A stretch of 64,000 nucleotides of DNA from AWTP1-13 sp963827545 (GCA_963827545.1 CAWHBI010000051.1:1-64000); one strand, 5' to 3'; positions 45,925-54,312 are shown, counted from the first letter of the stretch. A program made the numbers and translations. The notes: generated by a model from the sequence alone, not told the origin.

Positions 45925-46645
45925 ATGCAAATGCGCGACACGCTTCAGCAGGTGCAGGCCGCATCGTTGCGCGATGAGCTGGCCGCCGCCTTCGCCATCG
46001 CTCCCCGCCATGCCGACGCGGTAATGCGCGCGGTGATGCCGGAACTGACCTGGCACTTGCAGAAGAACTCGCTCTCGCGCGGCGGGCTCGCCGATCTCAT
46101 CGAAGCGCTGGGCAGCGGCCACCACGTCGCTTATCTGAGCGCTGGGAACGTCTTCCGGGACGAGGCGGCGCGGGCGGACGGCAACGCCATCCTCGGTCAC
46201 TTGCTGGGCTCCAAGGACGCCAGCCGAACGCTCGCGGCTCGTGCTGCGCGCCAAAGCGGCCTCGCCGCCATCCAGGTGCAGGCCATGCTGCCGCATCTGG
46301 CCGCCGTCGCCATGGGCGGGCTCGCGTTGCGCGCCCAGACGGGCCTCGGCGAGATCCTCGCGCAGGTGCCTCCGCTGGGCCGCCTGAGCCAGGGCAATGC
46401 GCACGCCGACCTTGCCGGCATCCTGCGCCGGCGCTGCGGCGCCGGGCGCTACTCGCCCCGCGCACTGCCAAGGGCTGGTGCATCGCGCCATCGCCCGCGC
46501 TGCGGGCTTCCGCAGCCGCAGCGTCATCGCCTGGTACGTGCGCTTCATGATCGGGCGCACGGCGGCGCGGCTGCTGCGCACTATCGCGCCTCGTTCGGGA
46601 GCCGGCGCGGCGCCTGCGACGGGAACAGCATCTGCACATCGTTAA
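45925..46645 (+). CDS. DUF937-family protein, +1 frameshift
   Basis: About 239 residues. FAIAPRHADAVMRAVMPEL, LSRGGLADLIEALGSGHHVA, then NAILGHLLGSKDASRTLAAR, QSGLAAIQVQAMLPHLAAVA form the repeated helical bundle of DUF937. An extra G in the GGG run at 46472-46474 moves the last 60 codons into another frame that reads LVHRAIARAAGFRSRSVI and WYVRFMIGRTAARLL. ATG 45925 has GAGGGGAGGAG upstream. No catalytic motif is known for this family. Domain family is clear, function is not. Confidence 0.72.
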
Positions 46646-46732
46646 CCACGACCGGCGGCAATGGTAGGAAGGCCAGCCTGGCACTATCATGCTTTCCGTG
46701 GGGAGCGTTATCGTCGCAAGGAGATTTGGCCC

Positions 46733-46978
46733 ATGAGGTACCTGGCATTGGCCGCTTTGGCGGGCCTGTTGGCAACGGCTGCTCATGCCCAGACGGGCGA
46801 TTGCAAGGCCGCCGCGGCGCAGAAAAAGCTCGCCGGCGCGGCGCTCACCAGCTTCATGAAGAAGTGCGAGGGCGACGCCAAATCCAAGTGCGCTGCTTCC
46901 GCAGCGCAGAAGAACCTCTCTGGCGCCGCCAAGACGAGCTTCACCACCAAATGCGTCAGGGACGCGGTGGGCGGTTAG
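46733..46978 (+). CDS. PsiF-repeat secreted protein
   Basis: An 81-residue protein with a signal peptide (MRYLALAALAGLLATAAHA) and two PsiF repeats: CKAAAAQKKLAGAALTSFM followed by KKCEGD, then CAASAAQKNLSGAAKTSFTT. Each repeat pairs two Cys per unit. PsiF was named as a phosphate-starvation-inducible protein in enterobacteria; role unknown. AAGGAGA lies just upstream. It is followed at once by copy 2 of the bipartite palindromic repeat. Confidence 0.88.
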   Translation: MRYLALAALAGLLATAAHAQTGDCKAAAAQKKLAGAALTSFMKKCEGDAKSKCAASAAQKNLSGAAKTSFTTKCVRDAVGG

Positions 46979-46993
46979 CTGCCGCCAAGCCGC

Positions 46994-47144
46994 TAGAGCA
47001 AGATCGTTTCTGATCGAAGCGCTTCGCTTCGATCACGGAACGTGAATCTTGCTCTCAAGTCATATGATCAGAGCAGGATTCACGCTTCGGCCGCCACGTT
47101 GCAGTCGAGGCAAGGTGATTCAATCCGAAGCGATCCTGCTCTAG
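46994..47144. repeat. bipartite palindromic repeat, copy 2
   Basis: About 151 bp, matching 13577-13725 with a handful of substitutions and one short internal difference between the two hairpins. The same double structure is present: AGAGCAAGAT/ATCTTGCTCT around GATCGAAGCG-CTT-CGCTTCGATC, then AGAGCAGGAT/ATCCTGCTCT. It sits between the psiF-like gene and the convergent secreted protein gene. Confidence 0.9.
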
Positions 47145-47152
47145 CTGCCGGC

Positions 47153-47497
47153 TCAGTAAGGCCGGCAGGGACGCGCCTCGAGGGCGCAGCTCCAGTTGCT
47201 GCCGTCGCGTGAGCACGTCATCTTCCTGCTCACCGCAAGGGAATAGCGCCCCCACGGGTCGCCGTACTCCCAGGCCGTGAACTCGGTCCACGCGGCGATA
47301 GCGGCGCGCTCGGCCTGCAGGCGCGTGGTCCCCGTGCCGTCGCCATTGTGGAAGTGGTCGACCAGGCAGGTCTTGCGCCCGATCTTCACCCACGTATGAA
47401 TGCTGGCCATCCCGGTCTCTTGCGCCTGGACCGCCGCACCCGCCTGAAACGCCCCGACCAACGCCAGAGCGCACGCGCCAACCAACGATTTTTTCAT
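47153..47497 (-). CDS. small secreted protein, function unknown
   Basis: A 114-residue protein beginning MKKSLVGACALALVGAFQAG with a cleavable signal ending near VQA. The mature 85 residues contain IHTWVKIGRKTCLVDHFHNG and ERAAIAAWTEFTAWEYGDPW, then three more Cys (MTCSRDGSNWSCALEARPCRPY), resembling small periplasmic proteins of Hyphomicrobiales. I do not recognise a named family. A longer in-frame extension upstream is not needed. Confidence 0.65.
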   Translation of the reverse strand: MKKSLVGACALALVGAFQAGAAVQAQETGMASIHTWVKIGRKTCLVDHFHNGDGTGTTRLQAERAAIAAWTEFTAWEYGDPWGRYSLAVSRKMTCSRDGSNWSCALEARPCRPY

Positions 47498-47712
47498 CGG
47501 CCCACAACCCCTGCTGCCAGTGATTGCGCCCACGCTGCCCGATTCCGCCGCGGGATGCGATTGACCGAGGGTCGCACACACAACTTTTTTGGCTCCGCAG
47601 CAGTTTTTGCGACACACGTTGGAGGTGGCCCCACTCCTTGCCGTGCGGCAAAAGCTTCGCACGAGCGTCGAGACACCACCACCACGCGTGCGCCAACACC
47701 GTTAATTCGTGC

Positions 47713-48060
47713 CTACTTGGCCGCCACCACCGCGATCTCCACGAGCATGCGCGGGTCGGCGAGCTTGGCCTCGATGCAGGCGCGGCCCGGCAGGTTCTCC
47801 CCGCCCGTCCAGGCGATCCAGGCCTCGTTCATGGCATCGCGGTTGCGGATGTCGGTGACCCAGATGGTGGCCGACACCGCCTTGGTCTTGTCGCTGCCGG
47901 CGAGCTTCAGGAGCCGGTCGATCTCCTTCAGGATTTGCTGCGTCTGGCCTTTCACGTCCTGCGTCACGTCGTCGGCGACGACGCCGGCGGTGAAGACGAA
48001 GCCGTTGGCCTCGACGACCTTGGAGTAGATCTTGGATGGCTCGTGCCGCTTGATGGTCAT
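47713..48060 (-). CDS. RidA/YjgF family enamine/imine deaminase
   Basis: A 115-residue Rid protein. The pattern SKIYSKVVEANGFVFTAGVV, DVKGQTQQILKEIDRLLKLA, DIRNRDAMNEAWIAWTGGEN and GRACIEAKLADPRMLVEIAV is diagnostic, with the conserved Arg (about 102) that binds the imine carboxylate near PGRACIEAKLA. Such proteins hydrolyse reactive enamines made by PLP enzymes, for example by threonine dehydratase (present at 37.5 kb) although that gene is not adjacent. The wider in-frame extension upstream is antisense to other sequence and ignored. Confidence 0.92.
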   Translation of the reverse strand: MTIKRHEPSKIYSKVVEANGFVFTAGVVADDVTQDVKGQTQQILKEIDRLLKLAGSDKTKAVSATIWVTDIRNRDAMNEAWIAWTGGENLPGRACIEAKLADPRMLVEIAVVAAK

Positions 48061-48161
48061 GACGCTTCCTCTCGTGTTGGTGTCACCGGTCGTCTTACCA
48101 TGACGCCGGGCCGCTGCCATCGGCGAGCATGCGTGGGCGCGTCCGGCTCCTGGTCTCGCAA

Positions 48162-49358
48162 TTACTTCGCACCGCCTTCGCCCTTCGCCTGCGTCAGCCC
48201 CAGCTCCGCCTCGAGCTTGCCGATCTGCTCCCGGAGCGATTTCTGCTCCTGGCCGCGCCGCGCGATCTGCAGCTGGATGGCACCCACCTCGCGGTTGAGC
48301 GAGGCGCGCTGAGCAGGGTCGTTCGCGGGGCCGTACTTGCGATACGTGTCGAAGATGCGCTGCTGGTCGGTGCGGTTGGCGTCCTCGATCTGGCGCACGC
48401 GCTCCTTGATCTGCGCCAGCTCGACGAGCCTGGCAGTCTGCTGCGGGTCGGACTTCTTCTTCAGTTCCTCCTCGACCTGCCGCAGCCGTTCCTTCAGCGC
48501 TTCGCTCTCGGGTCCTGGAGGCGCGGGCGCGGTCTTGGGCAACGTGCCCGGCGCCGATGCCAGGTGGAAATAGAAGTCGCCCGTCAGCGCCGAGTGGTCC
48601 CAGGGCACCTGCTTGCCGTTGGTCGATGCCAGCACCTCCTTGCGCACCTCGATCATGACGCCGGTGAGATTGCGCCCCGGCTCCTTGACGCCCTTGGCCA
48701 GCGCCGTCGTGAAGGGCGAGTTGCGGCCCGACCCGTCGAGCGCCACGTTGCCCGGCTGCGTCGAGTAGGCGATGAATGTGCCCACCCCCGTCTGCACCTG
48801 CGCCAGGCCGCGGCCGATGCTGGCCGAGCGCGTACCCATGGAGCGCGCCAGGTTGCGCGCCAGCGGATTGTCGCGGCAGGCATCGAGGAACACGATGTTG
48901 GTCTTGCCCTCGCGCTCCAGCTCCATCTGCCTCATGATGAAATCGAGCCCCACCGCCTCGAAGTCGAGGTCGCGCTCGTTCTTGAGCTCGGCATCGATGG
49001 GGACCAGGTAATTGCGCCCCGCCACCTGCAGGCCGTGCCCGGCGTAGAAGAAGATGGCGGCCTCCGCATCGGTCAGCACGCGAGTGAAGTCGCGCACGCT
49101 CCTGTCGAACGAACGCTTGTCCAGATCGAGCCCCAGGATCACCTCGAAGCCCAACTCCTTGAGCGCGGCCGCCATGTCGCCGGCGTCGTTCACCGGATTG
49201 GGCAGCGCGGCGCTGTGTGTGTAGGCCGAGTTGCCGACCACCAGCGCGGCACGCTTCTGCGCGGCAGCGGGCCCAGCGAGCAGGAGTGCGGCCGCGATGA
49301 CGAAACAGGAGGCGGCGAGGCGAACAGCAATCGAGCGCGAGCGGGAGCAATGCACCAT
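48162..49358 (-). CDS. caspase-like (peptidase C14, metacaspase-type) exported protein
   Basis: A 398-residue protein: signal peptide (VRLAASCFVIAAALLLAGPA), then a caspase-fold domain with RAALVVGNSAYTHSAALPNP, catalytic His in AIFFYAGHGLQV (about 105) and Cys in NIVFLDACRDNPLARN (about 146). Residues 270-398 are a long charged coiled coil (EALKERLRQVEEELKKKSD; RRGQEQKSLREQIGKLEAEL). Bacterial orthocaspases of this form are common in alphaproteobacteria and may act as arginine/lysine-type proteases or scaffolds. Its 5' side contains the hairpin array at 49449-49731. Confidence 0.88.
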   Translation of the reverse strand: MVHCSRSRSIAVRLAASCFVIAAALLLAGPAAAQKRAALVVGNSAYTHSAALPNPVNDAGDMAAALKELGFEVILGLDLDKRSFDRSVRDFTRVLTDAEAAIFFYAGHGLQVAGRNYLVPIDAELKNERDLDFEAVGLDFIMRQMELEREGKTNIVFLDACRDNPLARNLARSMGTRSASIGRGLAQVQTGVGTFIAYSTQPGNVALDGSGRNSPFTTALAKGVKEPGRNLTGVMIEVRKEVLASTNGKQVPWDHSALTGDFYFHLASAPGTLPKTAPAPPGPESEALKERLRQVEEELKKKSDPQQTARLVELAQIKERVRQIEDANRTDQQRIFDTYRKYGPANDPAQRASLNREVGAIQLQIARRGQEQKSLREQIGKLEAELGLTQAKGEGGAK

Positions 49359-49448
49359 GGCCAATCCCTCTTTTCGACCCCGCCACCTCTTCTGACCAGC
49401 CGATTTCGACAACTCCAAGACCGGGTGTCTCCGGGCACGCGCCACCGG

Positions 49449-49731
49449 CCTCGCCGGCTGCTGCCGGCGAGGGTGCGACGGGTACGCGGGCGCCTTGCGG
49501 CAGCCCAAGGACCGGTACCGAGCCGGTCCGGGAGGCGTCGGGTAAGCGCCTCCCTGGGAGCCCCGTCGGGCTCCCTGAGACCCCTTGCGGGGTCCCTGGG
49601 GCCGCCCTGCGGCGCCCGCGTTGCGGCGTTTCGTCGGTCCCGGCTGCTCTGTCAGCCGACGGCACGCCTGTTGACGTTGCCGTCCGTGGCACGCCGAGGT
49701 CCTGGAGCTCGGCCCTCTCAGCACGAGGGCC
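49449..49731. repeat. array of at least nine consecutive short hairpins
   Basis: Successive inverted repeats with unrelated stems: 49449-49472 (10-bp arms CCTCGCCGGC), 49488-49506, 49509-49529 (GGACCGG), 49531-49553 (GGAGGCG), 49556-49575 (GGGAGCCC, loop CGTC), 49579-49594 (GACCCC, loop TTGC), 49598-49617, 49641-49658 (CGGCTG), 49659-49683 (ACGGCA) and 49711-49731 (GGCCCTC). They fill the space between the caspase-like gene and an HTH gene, about 90-370 bp upstream of the caspase-like start. No protein-coding frame is convincing here. Confidence 0.85.
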
Positions 49732-49901
49732 TACCGTCCAGTTCGCCGCTCCTTGCCACGTCGGATGCTGGTACCAACGCCCTGTCGCAAGCAAGGATGC
49801 GCATGATGGCATGGCGGCAGATGTGCGGGGATAAGCACGGGCGATGGCCCCCATTCGCCATCCGCCGTCAACCTTAACGGGGCCCCGACTCCGGGTGGGA
49901 G

Positions 49902-50282
49902 CTAGTGAATGGAGCCGCCGCGCGGATACATCCGCGGTTGAAAATCATCGTACCTCAGCCGCGGCGCCCGCCGCCCGCCTTCACCTTCTTCGAACTCCAC
50001 GATCTCGAACTCCTCCAGCCTCCTCAACGACCGAAGTACATTCGTCTTTTCCCGACCTGCTTCCTTCGCAAGCTCGGTGACCGAGTTCAGCTCCTTGTGC
50101 CTCAAGATCTCGATCAGCATCATGTTCTGCTGGGAAAGCACACGTGCCAAGGCTTCAAAGGACGTGAACCACACCCGAGGCTCGCTGGGCAGCGGCTTGT
50201 GCTTCCCCTTCGCGATCGCCAGCATGCGCCCATGGATGTACTTTCGCGACGCGATGCCGATGTGCAGGATGCGCTTCGTCAC
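49902..50282 (-). CDS. winged-helix antitoxin-like regulator (HVO_A0114 type)
   Basis: A 126-residue DNA-binding protein. The central part (WFTSFEALARVLSQQNMMLI, then ELNSVTELAKEAGREKTNVL, SLRRLEEFEIVEFEEGEGG) is a winged helix of the HVO_A0114/MarR-like class that partners DUF6516 toxins. GTG 50282 with GGAGGG upstream is chosen because the preceding in-frame sequence is antisense to the toxin gene. It is 16 bp downstream of the toxin gene, toxin first, and probably represses the operon through the palindrome at 50657-50683. Confidence 0.8.
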   Translation of the reverse strand: MTKRILHIGIASRKYIHGRMLAIAKGKHKPLPSEPRVWFTSFEALARVLSQQNMMLIEILRHKELNSVTELAKEAGREKTNVLRSLRRLEEFEIVEFEEGEGGRRAPRLRYDDFQPRMYPRGGSIH

Positions 50283-50298
50283 AGCACGCCCTCCTTCT

Positions 50299-50658
50299 TC
50301 AAGATTTGTCCACGTCAGCGAAGAAATCCTGCAACGGCTTGTACGGCGTCGTGAACTCATAGGGCACCGGCCTGTTGCCTCGCCGATTGATGTGGTCATG
50401 CGCCTTCGGACGCCGCGACCGCGTTGCCGGACCGCTGCCCACAGCAACGGCATGAGCGTTGTTGTAGCCCAGCACCCGGTCGTCGTTCGCATCATGCAAG
50501 CTGAGTGAGTATTGAAACCCGTGGGGCCTCTCTTCACTGACTTCCACACGCCGAACTCGAAACGTCACCCAGTAACCCTTCTCGTACCCGATCCACTGCC
50601 GATCCAGGCTCAGGAAGTAGTTCTGTCCGTCGTCACGCTTCGAATCACTCCCGCTCAT
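50299..50658 (-). CDS. DUF6516-family toxin-like protein
   Basis: A 119-residue protein containing NYFLSLDRQWIGYEKGYWVT, FRVRRVEVSEERPHGFQYSL, then LHDANDDRVLGYNNAHAV and HDHINRRGNRPVPYEFTTPY. This pattern, with a conserved HDH and a terminal YEFxTPxKLxxDF-like motif, is that of DUF6516 proteins that occur in pairs with HTH partners and are considered toxins of type II-like modules; the biochemical activity is not established. ATG 50658 lies inside the operator palindrome. Both genes are minus strand and tightly spaced. Confidence 0.78.
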   Translation of the reverse strand: MSGSDSKRDDGQNYFLSLDRQWIGYEKGYWVTFRVRRVEVSEERPHGFQYSLSLHDANDDRVLGYNNAHAVAVGSGPATRSRRPKAHDHINRRGNRPVPYEFTTPYKPLQDFFADVDKS

Positions 50659-50683
50659 GGGTGATCCTCTGATGATCACCCAT
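50657..50683. promoter_or_regulatory. operator palindrome over the toxin start codon
   Basis: Perfect inverted repeat with 10-bp arms, ATGGGTGATC and GATCACCCAT, around the spacer CTCTGAT. The toxin start codon ATG (minus strand) lies in one arm. Placement over the ribosome binding site and start is ideal for autoregulation by the downstream HTH protein. Confidence 0.75.
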
Positions 50684-50828
50684 TGTGGTGTCAATACGGC
50701 CTGCCCGGTAAAGTTTCTCTAAACGCGCGCCACTTGCATCTGCGACAGCGTCGGACGACTAGGCGCATCATGCCCATCGTGCGTGACCGCGGCGCCGCAT
50801 TCTCCTCCCCCGCGTCGAAGGCGAGTGA

Positions 50829-51068
50829 GTAGGGCGCAATAAGGCGATAGCCGCATTGCGCCGATCGGCGCGAACCCCAGTGCGCCGCCGTTCGTGGAAC
50901 GGGGTTGGATCGGTGCAATGCGCTGCCGCTTATTGCACCCTACGCCCGCTGTAGGGCGCAATAAGGCGATCAGCCGCATTGCGCCGATCTACGCAAACCG
51001 CAGTGCGCCGCCATCTGTGGAACTGGGCGGATCGGTGCAATGCGCTGCCGCTTATTGCACCCTACGCC
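50829..51068. repeat. two tandem 118-bp palindromic repeats
   Basis: Copy 1 runs 50829-50946 and copy 2 runs 50951-51068, about 90 percent alike. Each starts GTAGGGCGCAATAAGGCGAT and ends near GCTTATTGCACCCTACGCC, and the two ends are imperfect inverses over roughly 35 bp, so each folds into one long hairpin with a variable loop. They fill the gap between the toxin-like operon and trmFO; trmFO starts 47 bp after the second copy. Confidence 0.9.
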
Positions 51069-51114
51069 CCCTCTCGCGTTGAGCCGGCCGTCCCAATGTC
51101 ATAAGTTGCGGGCC

Positions 51115-52551
51115 ATGCCCCAACCCATCCACATCATCGGCGGCGGCCTCGCCGGCAGCGAGGCGGCGTGGCAGGTCGCCCAGCTCGGCGTGCCCGTGGT
51201 GCTGCACGAGATGCGCCCGCACCGCGGCACCGAGGCGCACAAGACCGACGGCCTCGCCGAGCTCGTCTGCTCCAACAGCTTCCGCTCCGACGATGCCGCC
51301 ACCAACGCCGTCGGCCTGCTGCACGAGGAGATGCGCCGCGCCGGCTCGCTGATCATGGCGGCGGGCGACCGCCACAAGCTGCCCGCCGGCGGGGCGCTCG
51401 CCGTCGACCGTGATCACTTCTCCGCCGAGGTGACGCAGAAGCTCGCCGGCCACCCCCTCGTCACCATCGAGCGCGGCGAGATCGCCGGCCTGCCGCCGCC
51501 CGAGTGGGACAGCGTCATCATCGCCACCGGGCCCCTCACCTCGCCGGCGCTCTCCGCCGCCATCCAGCAGCTCACCGGCGAGAGCGAGCTCGCCTTTTTC
51601 GACGCCATCGCCCCCATCGTCCACCTGGACTCCATCGACGAGAGCATCACCTGGCGCCAGTCGCGCTACGACAAGCCGGGTCCGGCCGGCACCGGCGCCG
51701 ACTACATCAACTGCCCCATGACCCGCGACGACTACGACCGCTTCCTCGATGCGCTGCTCGCCGCGGAGAAGACCTCCTTCAAGGAGTGGGAGGCCTCGAC
51801 GCCCTACTTCGACGGCTGCCTTCCCATCGAGGTGATGGCCGAGCGCGGCCGCGAGACCCTGCGCTTCGGTCCCATGAAGCCAGTGGGCCTCAGCAACCCG
51901 CACCCGGGCACCGGGCGCCCCTACGCCGTCGTGCAGCTCCGGCAGGACAATGCTCTGGGCACCTTGTGGAACATGGTCGGCTTCCAGACGAAGCTGAAGC
52001 ACGCCGAGCAAACGCGCGTGTTGCGCATGATCCCCGGTCTCGCCAACGCCGAGTTCGCGCGCCTCGGCGGCCTGCACCGCAACACCTTCCTGAACAGCCC
52101 CAGGCTGCTCGACGGCAAGTTGCGCCTCGAGGCCGAGCCCAGGCTGCGTTTCGCCGGCCAGATCACGGGCTGCGAGGGCTATGTGGAGAGCGCCGCCATC
52201 GGCCTCCTCGCCGGCCGCGCCGCCGCCGCCGACCGCCTGGGCCAGGCCTGGGTGCCGCCGCCCCCCACCACGGCCTTCGGCGCGCTCCTCGCCCACATTA
52301 CGGGCGGGCATCTCTCCGTTGAACATGCGGGCGAGCGCGGCGATAGGACGTCCATCGAGCCCCGTTCCTTCCAGCCCATGAACGTCAACTTCGGCCTGTT
52401 CCCGCCCCTAGACGCCCCCTCGCACGACGCCCAGGGCAACCGCATCAAGGGCAAGGACCGTGGGGTGGCCCGCAAGCGCGCGCTCAGCGCCCGCGCGCTC
52501 GCCGATCTCGACCGCTGGCTTGCATCTCCGCGCCGCGCGGCTGCGGAGTGA
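51115..52551 (+). CDS. trmFO: methylenetetrahydrofolate-tRNA-(uracil-5-)-methyltransferase
   Basis: A 478-residue folate/FAD-dependent enzyme that makes ribothymidine at position 54 of tRNA. FAD-binding IHIIGGGLAGSEAAWQVAQ at the N-terminus; LVCSNSFRSDDAATNAVGLL with the conserved Cys (residue about 52); MTRDDYDRFLDALLAAE, FDGCLPIEVMAERGRETLRF and PMNVNFGLFPPL are family hallmarks. An in-frame upstream extension lies in the tandem repeat and is not counted; ATG 51115 starts exactly at the domain. Confidence 0.96.
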   Translation: MPQPIHIIGGGLAGSEAAWQVAQLGVPVVLHEMRPHRGTEAHKTDGLAELVCSNSFRSDDAATNAVGLLHEEMRRAGSLIMAAGDRHKLPAGGALAVDRDHFSAEVTQKLAGHPLVTIERGEIAGLPPPEWDSVIIATGPLTSPALSAAIQQLTGESELAFFDAIAPIVHLDSIDESITWRQSRYDKPGPAGTGADYINCPMTRDDYDRFLDALLAAEKTSFKEWEASTPYFDGCLPIEVMAERGRETLRFGPMKPVGLSNPHPGTGRPYAVVQLRQDNALGTLWNMVGFQTKLKHAEQTRVLRMIPGLANAEFARLGGLHRNTFLNSPRLLDGKLRLEAEPRLRFAGQITGCEGYVESAAIGLLAGRAAAADRLGQAWVPPPPTTAFGALLAHITGGHLSVEHAGERGDRTSIEPRSFQPMNVNFGLFPPLDAPSHDAQGNRIKGKDRGVARKRALSARALADLDRWLASPRRAAAE

Positions 52552-52577
52552 TGCTGGTTCCACACTTGGCCACGTCG

Positions 52578-52607
52578 TCCCCTCTCCCCGCTTGCGGGGA
52601 GAGGGGA
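52578..52607. terminator. palindromic terminator-like element between trmFO and sseA
   Basis: TCCCCTCTCCCCGC and GCGGGGAGAGGGGA are perfectly complementary with TT between, 27 bp after the trmFO stop and just before the convergent sseA stop. No T-run. The sequence type is very widespread between genes in alphaproteobacteria. Confidence 0.6.
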
Positions 52608-52613
52608 CAGGTT

Positions 52614-53479
52614 CTACCCCGCCGGCCCCGTCGCGACGGGCATACCGTTGTCCGCGCCCCACTCCACCCAGGAGCCGTCGTAGATGGCGGCATCCGGCCG
52701 TCCCAGCAGCGCCAAGCGCCAGCGCGATGACGCCCGCCGTGACACCGGACCCGCAGGTGGCAACCACCGGCTTGGCCGCATCCACCCCGGCCCTGGCGAA
52801 CAGCTCGCGCAGCTCCGCCGCCGGCTTGAGCGTGCCGTCCTGCTGCAGCAGCGTGGCGAACGGAACGTTGCGCGAGCTTGGGATATGCCCCGTGCGCAGG
52901 CCCGGCCGCGGATCGGCATCGCGGCCCTCGAAGCGCCCTGCGGCGCGCGCGTCCACGATCTGGGTGGTCTTGTCGCCGATCAGCGCCTTCACCTCGGCTG
53001 CATCGCGCACCAGCTCGGCGTGAAAGCGTGGCGTGAAGTGGCGTTCCGTGCGCCTGCGGCGGCTCGCCGTCCTCCAGCGGCCGGCCCTCGGCCTTCCACT
53101 TCTTCAAGCCCCCGTTCAGCACCGCCACGTCGTCATGTCCCATGATGCGGAACATCCACCAGGCGCGGGCGGCCGAGTAGAGCCCCTCGCTGTCGTAGAC
53201 CACCACGCGCATGCCATCGCCTAGCCCCATCTTCTTCATGCGGCTGGCGAACTTCACGGTGGAGGGGAGCATGTGCGGCAGCGGGTTCTTCTCATCTGAG
53301 ATGTCTTCGATGTCGAAGAACAGGGCGCCCGGGATGTGCTGGGCCAGGTACTCGCCCTTCGCATTGCGGCCCGTGGTCGGCAGATGCAGCGAGGCATCGA
53401 GGACGACGAGGTCGGGCGCATCGAGCCGCTCCGCCAGCCAGCCCGTTTCCACCAGCCACTTGGTTGCAGGGTCCTGCAT
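52614..53479 (-). CDS. sseA: 3-mercaptopyruvate/thiosulfate sulfurtransferase, two +1 frameshifts
   Basis: About 287 residues across three frames. Frame one (from ATG 53479): WLAERLDAPDLVVLDASLHL, EYLAQHIPGALFFDIEDISD, YDSEGLYSAARAWWMFRIMG. Frame two after about 53046: RHFTPRFHAEL, VKALIGDKTTQIVDARAAGR, RTGHIPSSRNVPF and the active-site Cys loop ATCGSGVTAGVIALA. Frame three after about 52713: RPDAAIYDGSWVEWG ending at TAG 52614. The order is the normal tandem rhodanese of SseA. Both shifts are +1 insertions at short C/G runs, so sequencing error is the simplest reading. It precedes alaX in transcription order opposite: alaX is upstream by 17 bp. Confidence 0.83.
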
Positions 53480-53496
53480 GCTCCTTGTTTCCTCCG

Positions 53497-54219
53497 TCAG
53501 GCGAACGCGACGCGGATGCGCCGGTTCAGCTTGCCCTTCTTCTCGATTCTCGTGACGGCCACGCGGCCGATCTCGCCGGTGCCCTTCACATGCGTGCCGC
53601 CGCACGGCTGCAGGTCGATGGCGCCGTCCTCGCCGATGGCCACCAGCCGCACCCGGCCCGAGCCCATGGGCGGCTTCACGGCCATGGTGCGCACCAGGCC
53701 AGGGTTGGCCTCCAGCTCCGCATCGGTGATCCAGCGCTCGCCGACCGGGTGGTTGGCCGCAACCAGCGCATTCAAGTCGGCCGTCAGCCTGTCCTTGTCG
53801 ACGGCGGACGCATCCTCGATGTCGAAGTCGAGCCGGCCCTCCTCGGCACCCACCTGACCGCCGGTGACCGGAAACTTCACCAGCGCGCACAAGAGGTGCA
53901 GGCAGGTGTGCATGCGCATGAGCTTGGCGCGCGTGTCCCAGTCGAGCACGGCGCGCACGGCCTGCCCCGCCGACGGCAATGCGCTGCCCTCCAGTGCCAC
54001 ATGCACGATGGTGGCCCGATCCGCATCGTACACCGTGGTGGCGATGGGGCAGACACCGCCGCCCTCGATCTCGAGCGCACCCTTGTCGCCCGGCTGCCCA
54101 CCCGCAGACGCGTAGAACACCGTCCGGTCCAGCACGATGCCGCCGCGCTCGTTGACGGCGAGCACGTTGGCCGCGCAGTCACGCAGATAGGCGTCGGCCC
54201 TGTAGAGCTGTTCGGTCAT
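53497..54219 (-). CDS. alaX: alanyl-tRNA editing protein (AlaX-type)
   Basis: A 240-residue free-standing editing domain that removes serine or glycine from mischarged tRNA-Ala. Zinc ligands are visible as MRMHTCLHLLCALV (HxxxH, about 101-105) and LQPCGGTHVKGTGEIG (CxxxH, about 207-211). GIVLDRTVFYASAGGQPGDKG matches the tRNA-synthetase class II editing start. It lacks a C-terminal coiled coil, hence AlaX-M/L-like without tail. 17 bp separate it from sseA on the same strand, suggesting a shared transcript. Confidence 0.92.
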   Translation of the reverse strand: MTEQLYRADAYLRDCAANVLAVNERGGIVLDRTVFYASAGGQPGDKGALEIEGGGVCPIATTVYDADRATIVHVALEGSALPSAGQAVRAVLDWDTRAKLMRMHTCLHLLCALVKFPVTGGQVGAEEGRLDFDIEDASAVDKDRLTADLNALVAANHPVGERWITDAELEANPGLVRTMAVKPPMGSGRVRLVAIGEDGAIDLQPCGGTHVKGTGEIGRVAVTRIEKKGKLNRRIRVAFA

Positions 54220-54312
54220 GGGGTGTCATCCCGGCGCTTGCCTGCCCCGGCGGACCGGCCGGGGTCGCCAGGATCCATCGTGCCGCGTGCTCTGGCGCTT
54301 GCCGACCGCTGG

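Noticed and set aside
49449..49731. Possible CRISPR array
   Set aside because: The hairpin stems differ from each other and there is no repeat-spacer periodicity or cas gene.
50829..51068. Possible CRISPR-like or IS end
   Set aside because: Only two 118-bp copies in tandem, without transposase or spacer structure; best described as palindromic repeats.
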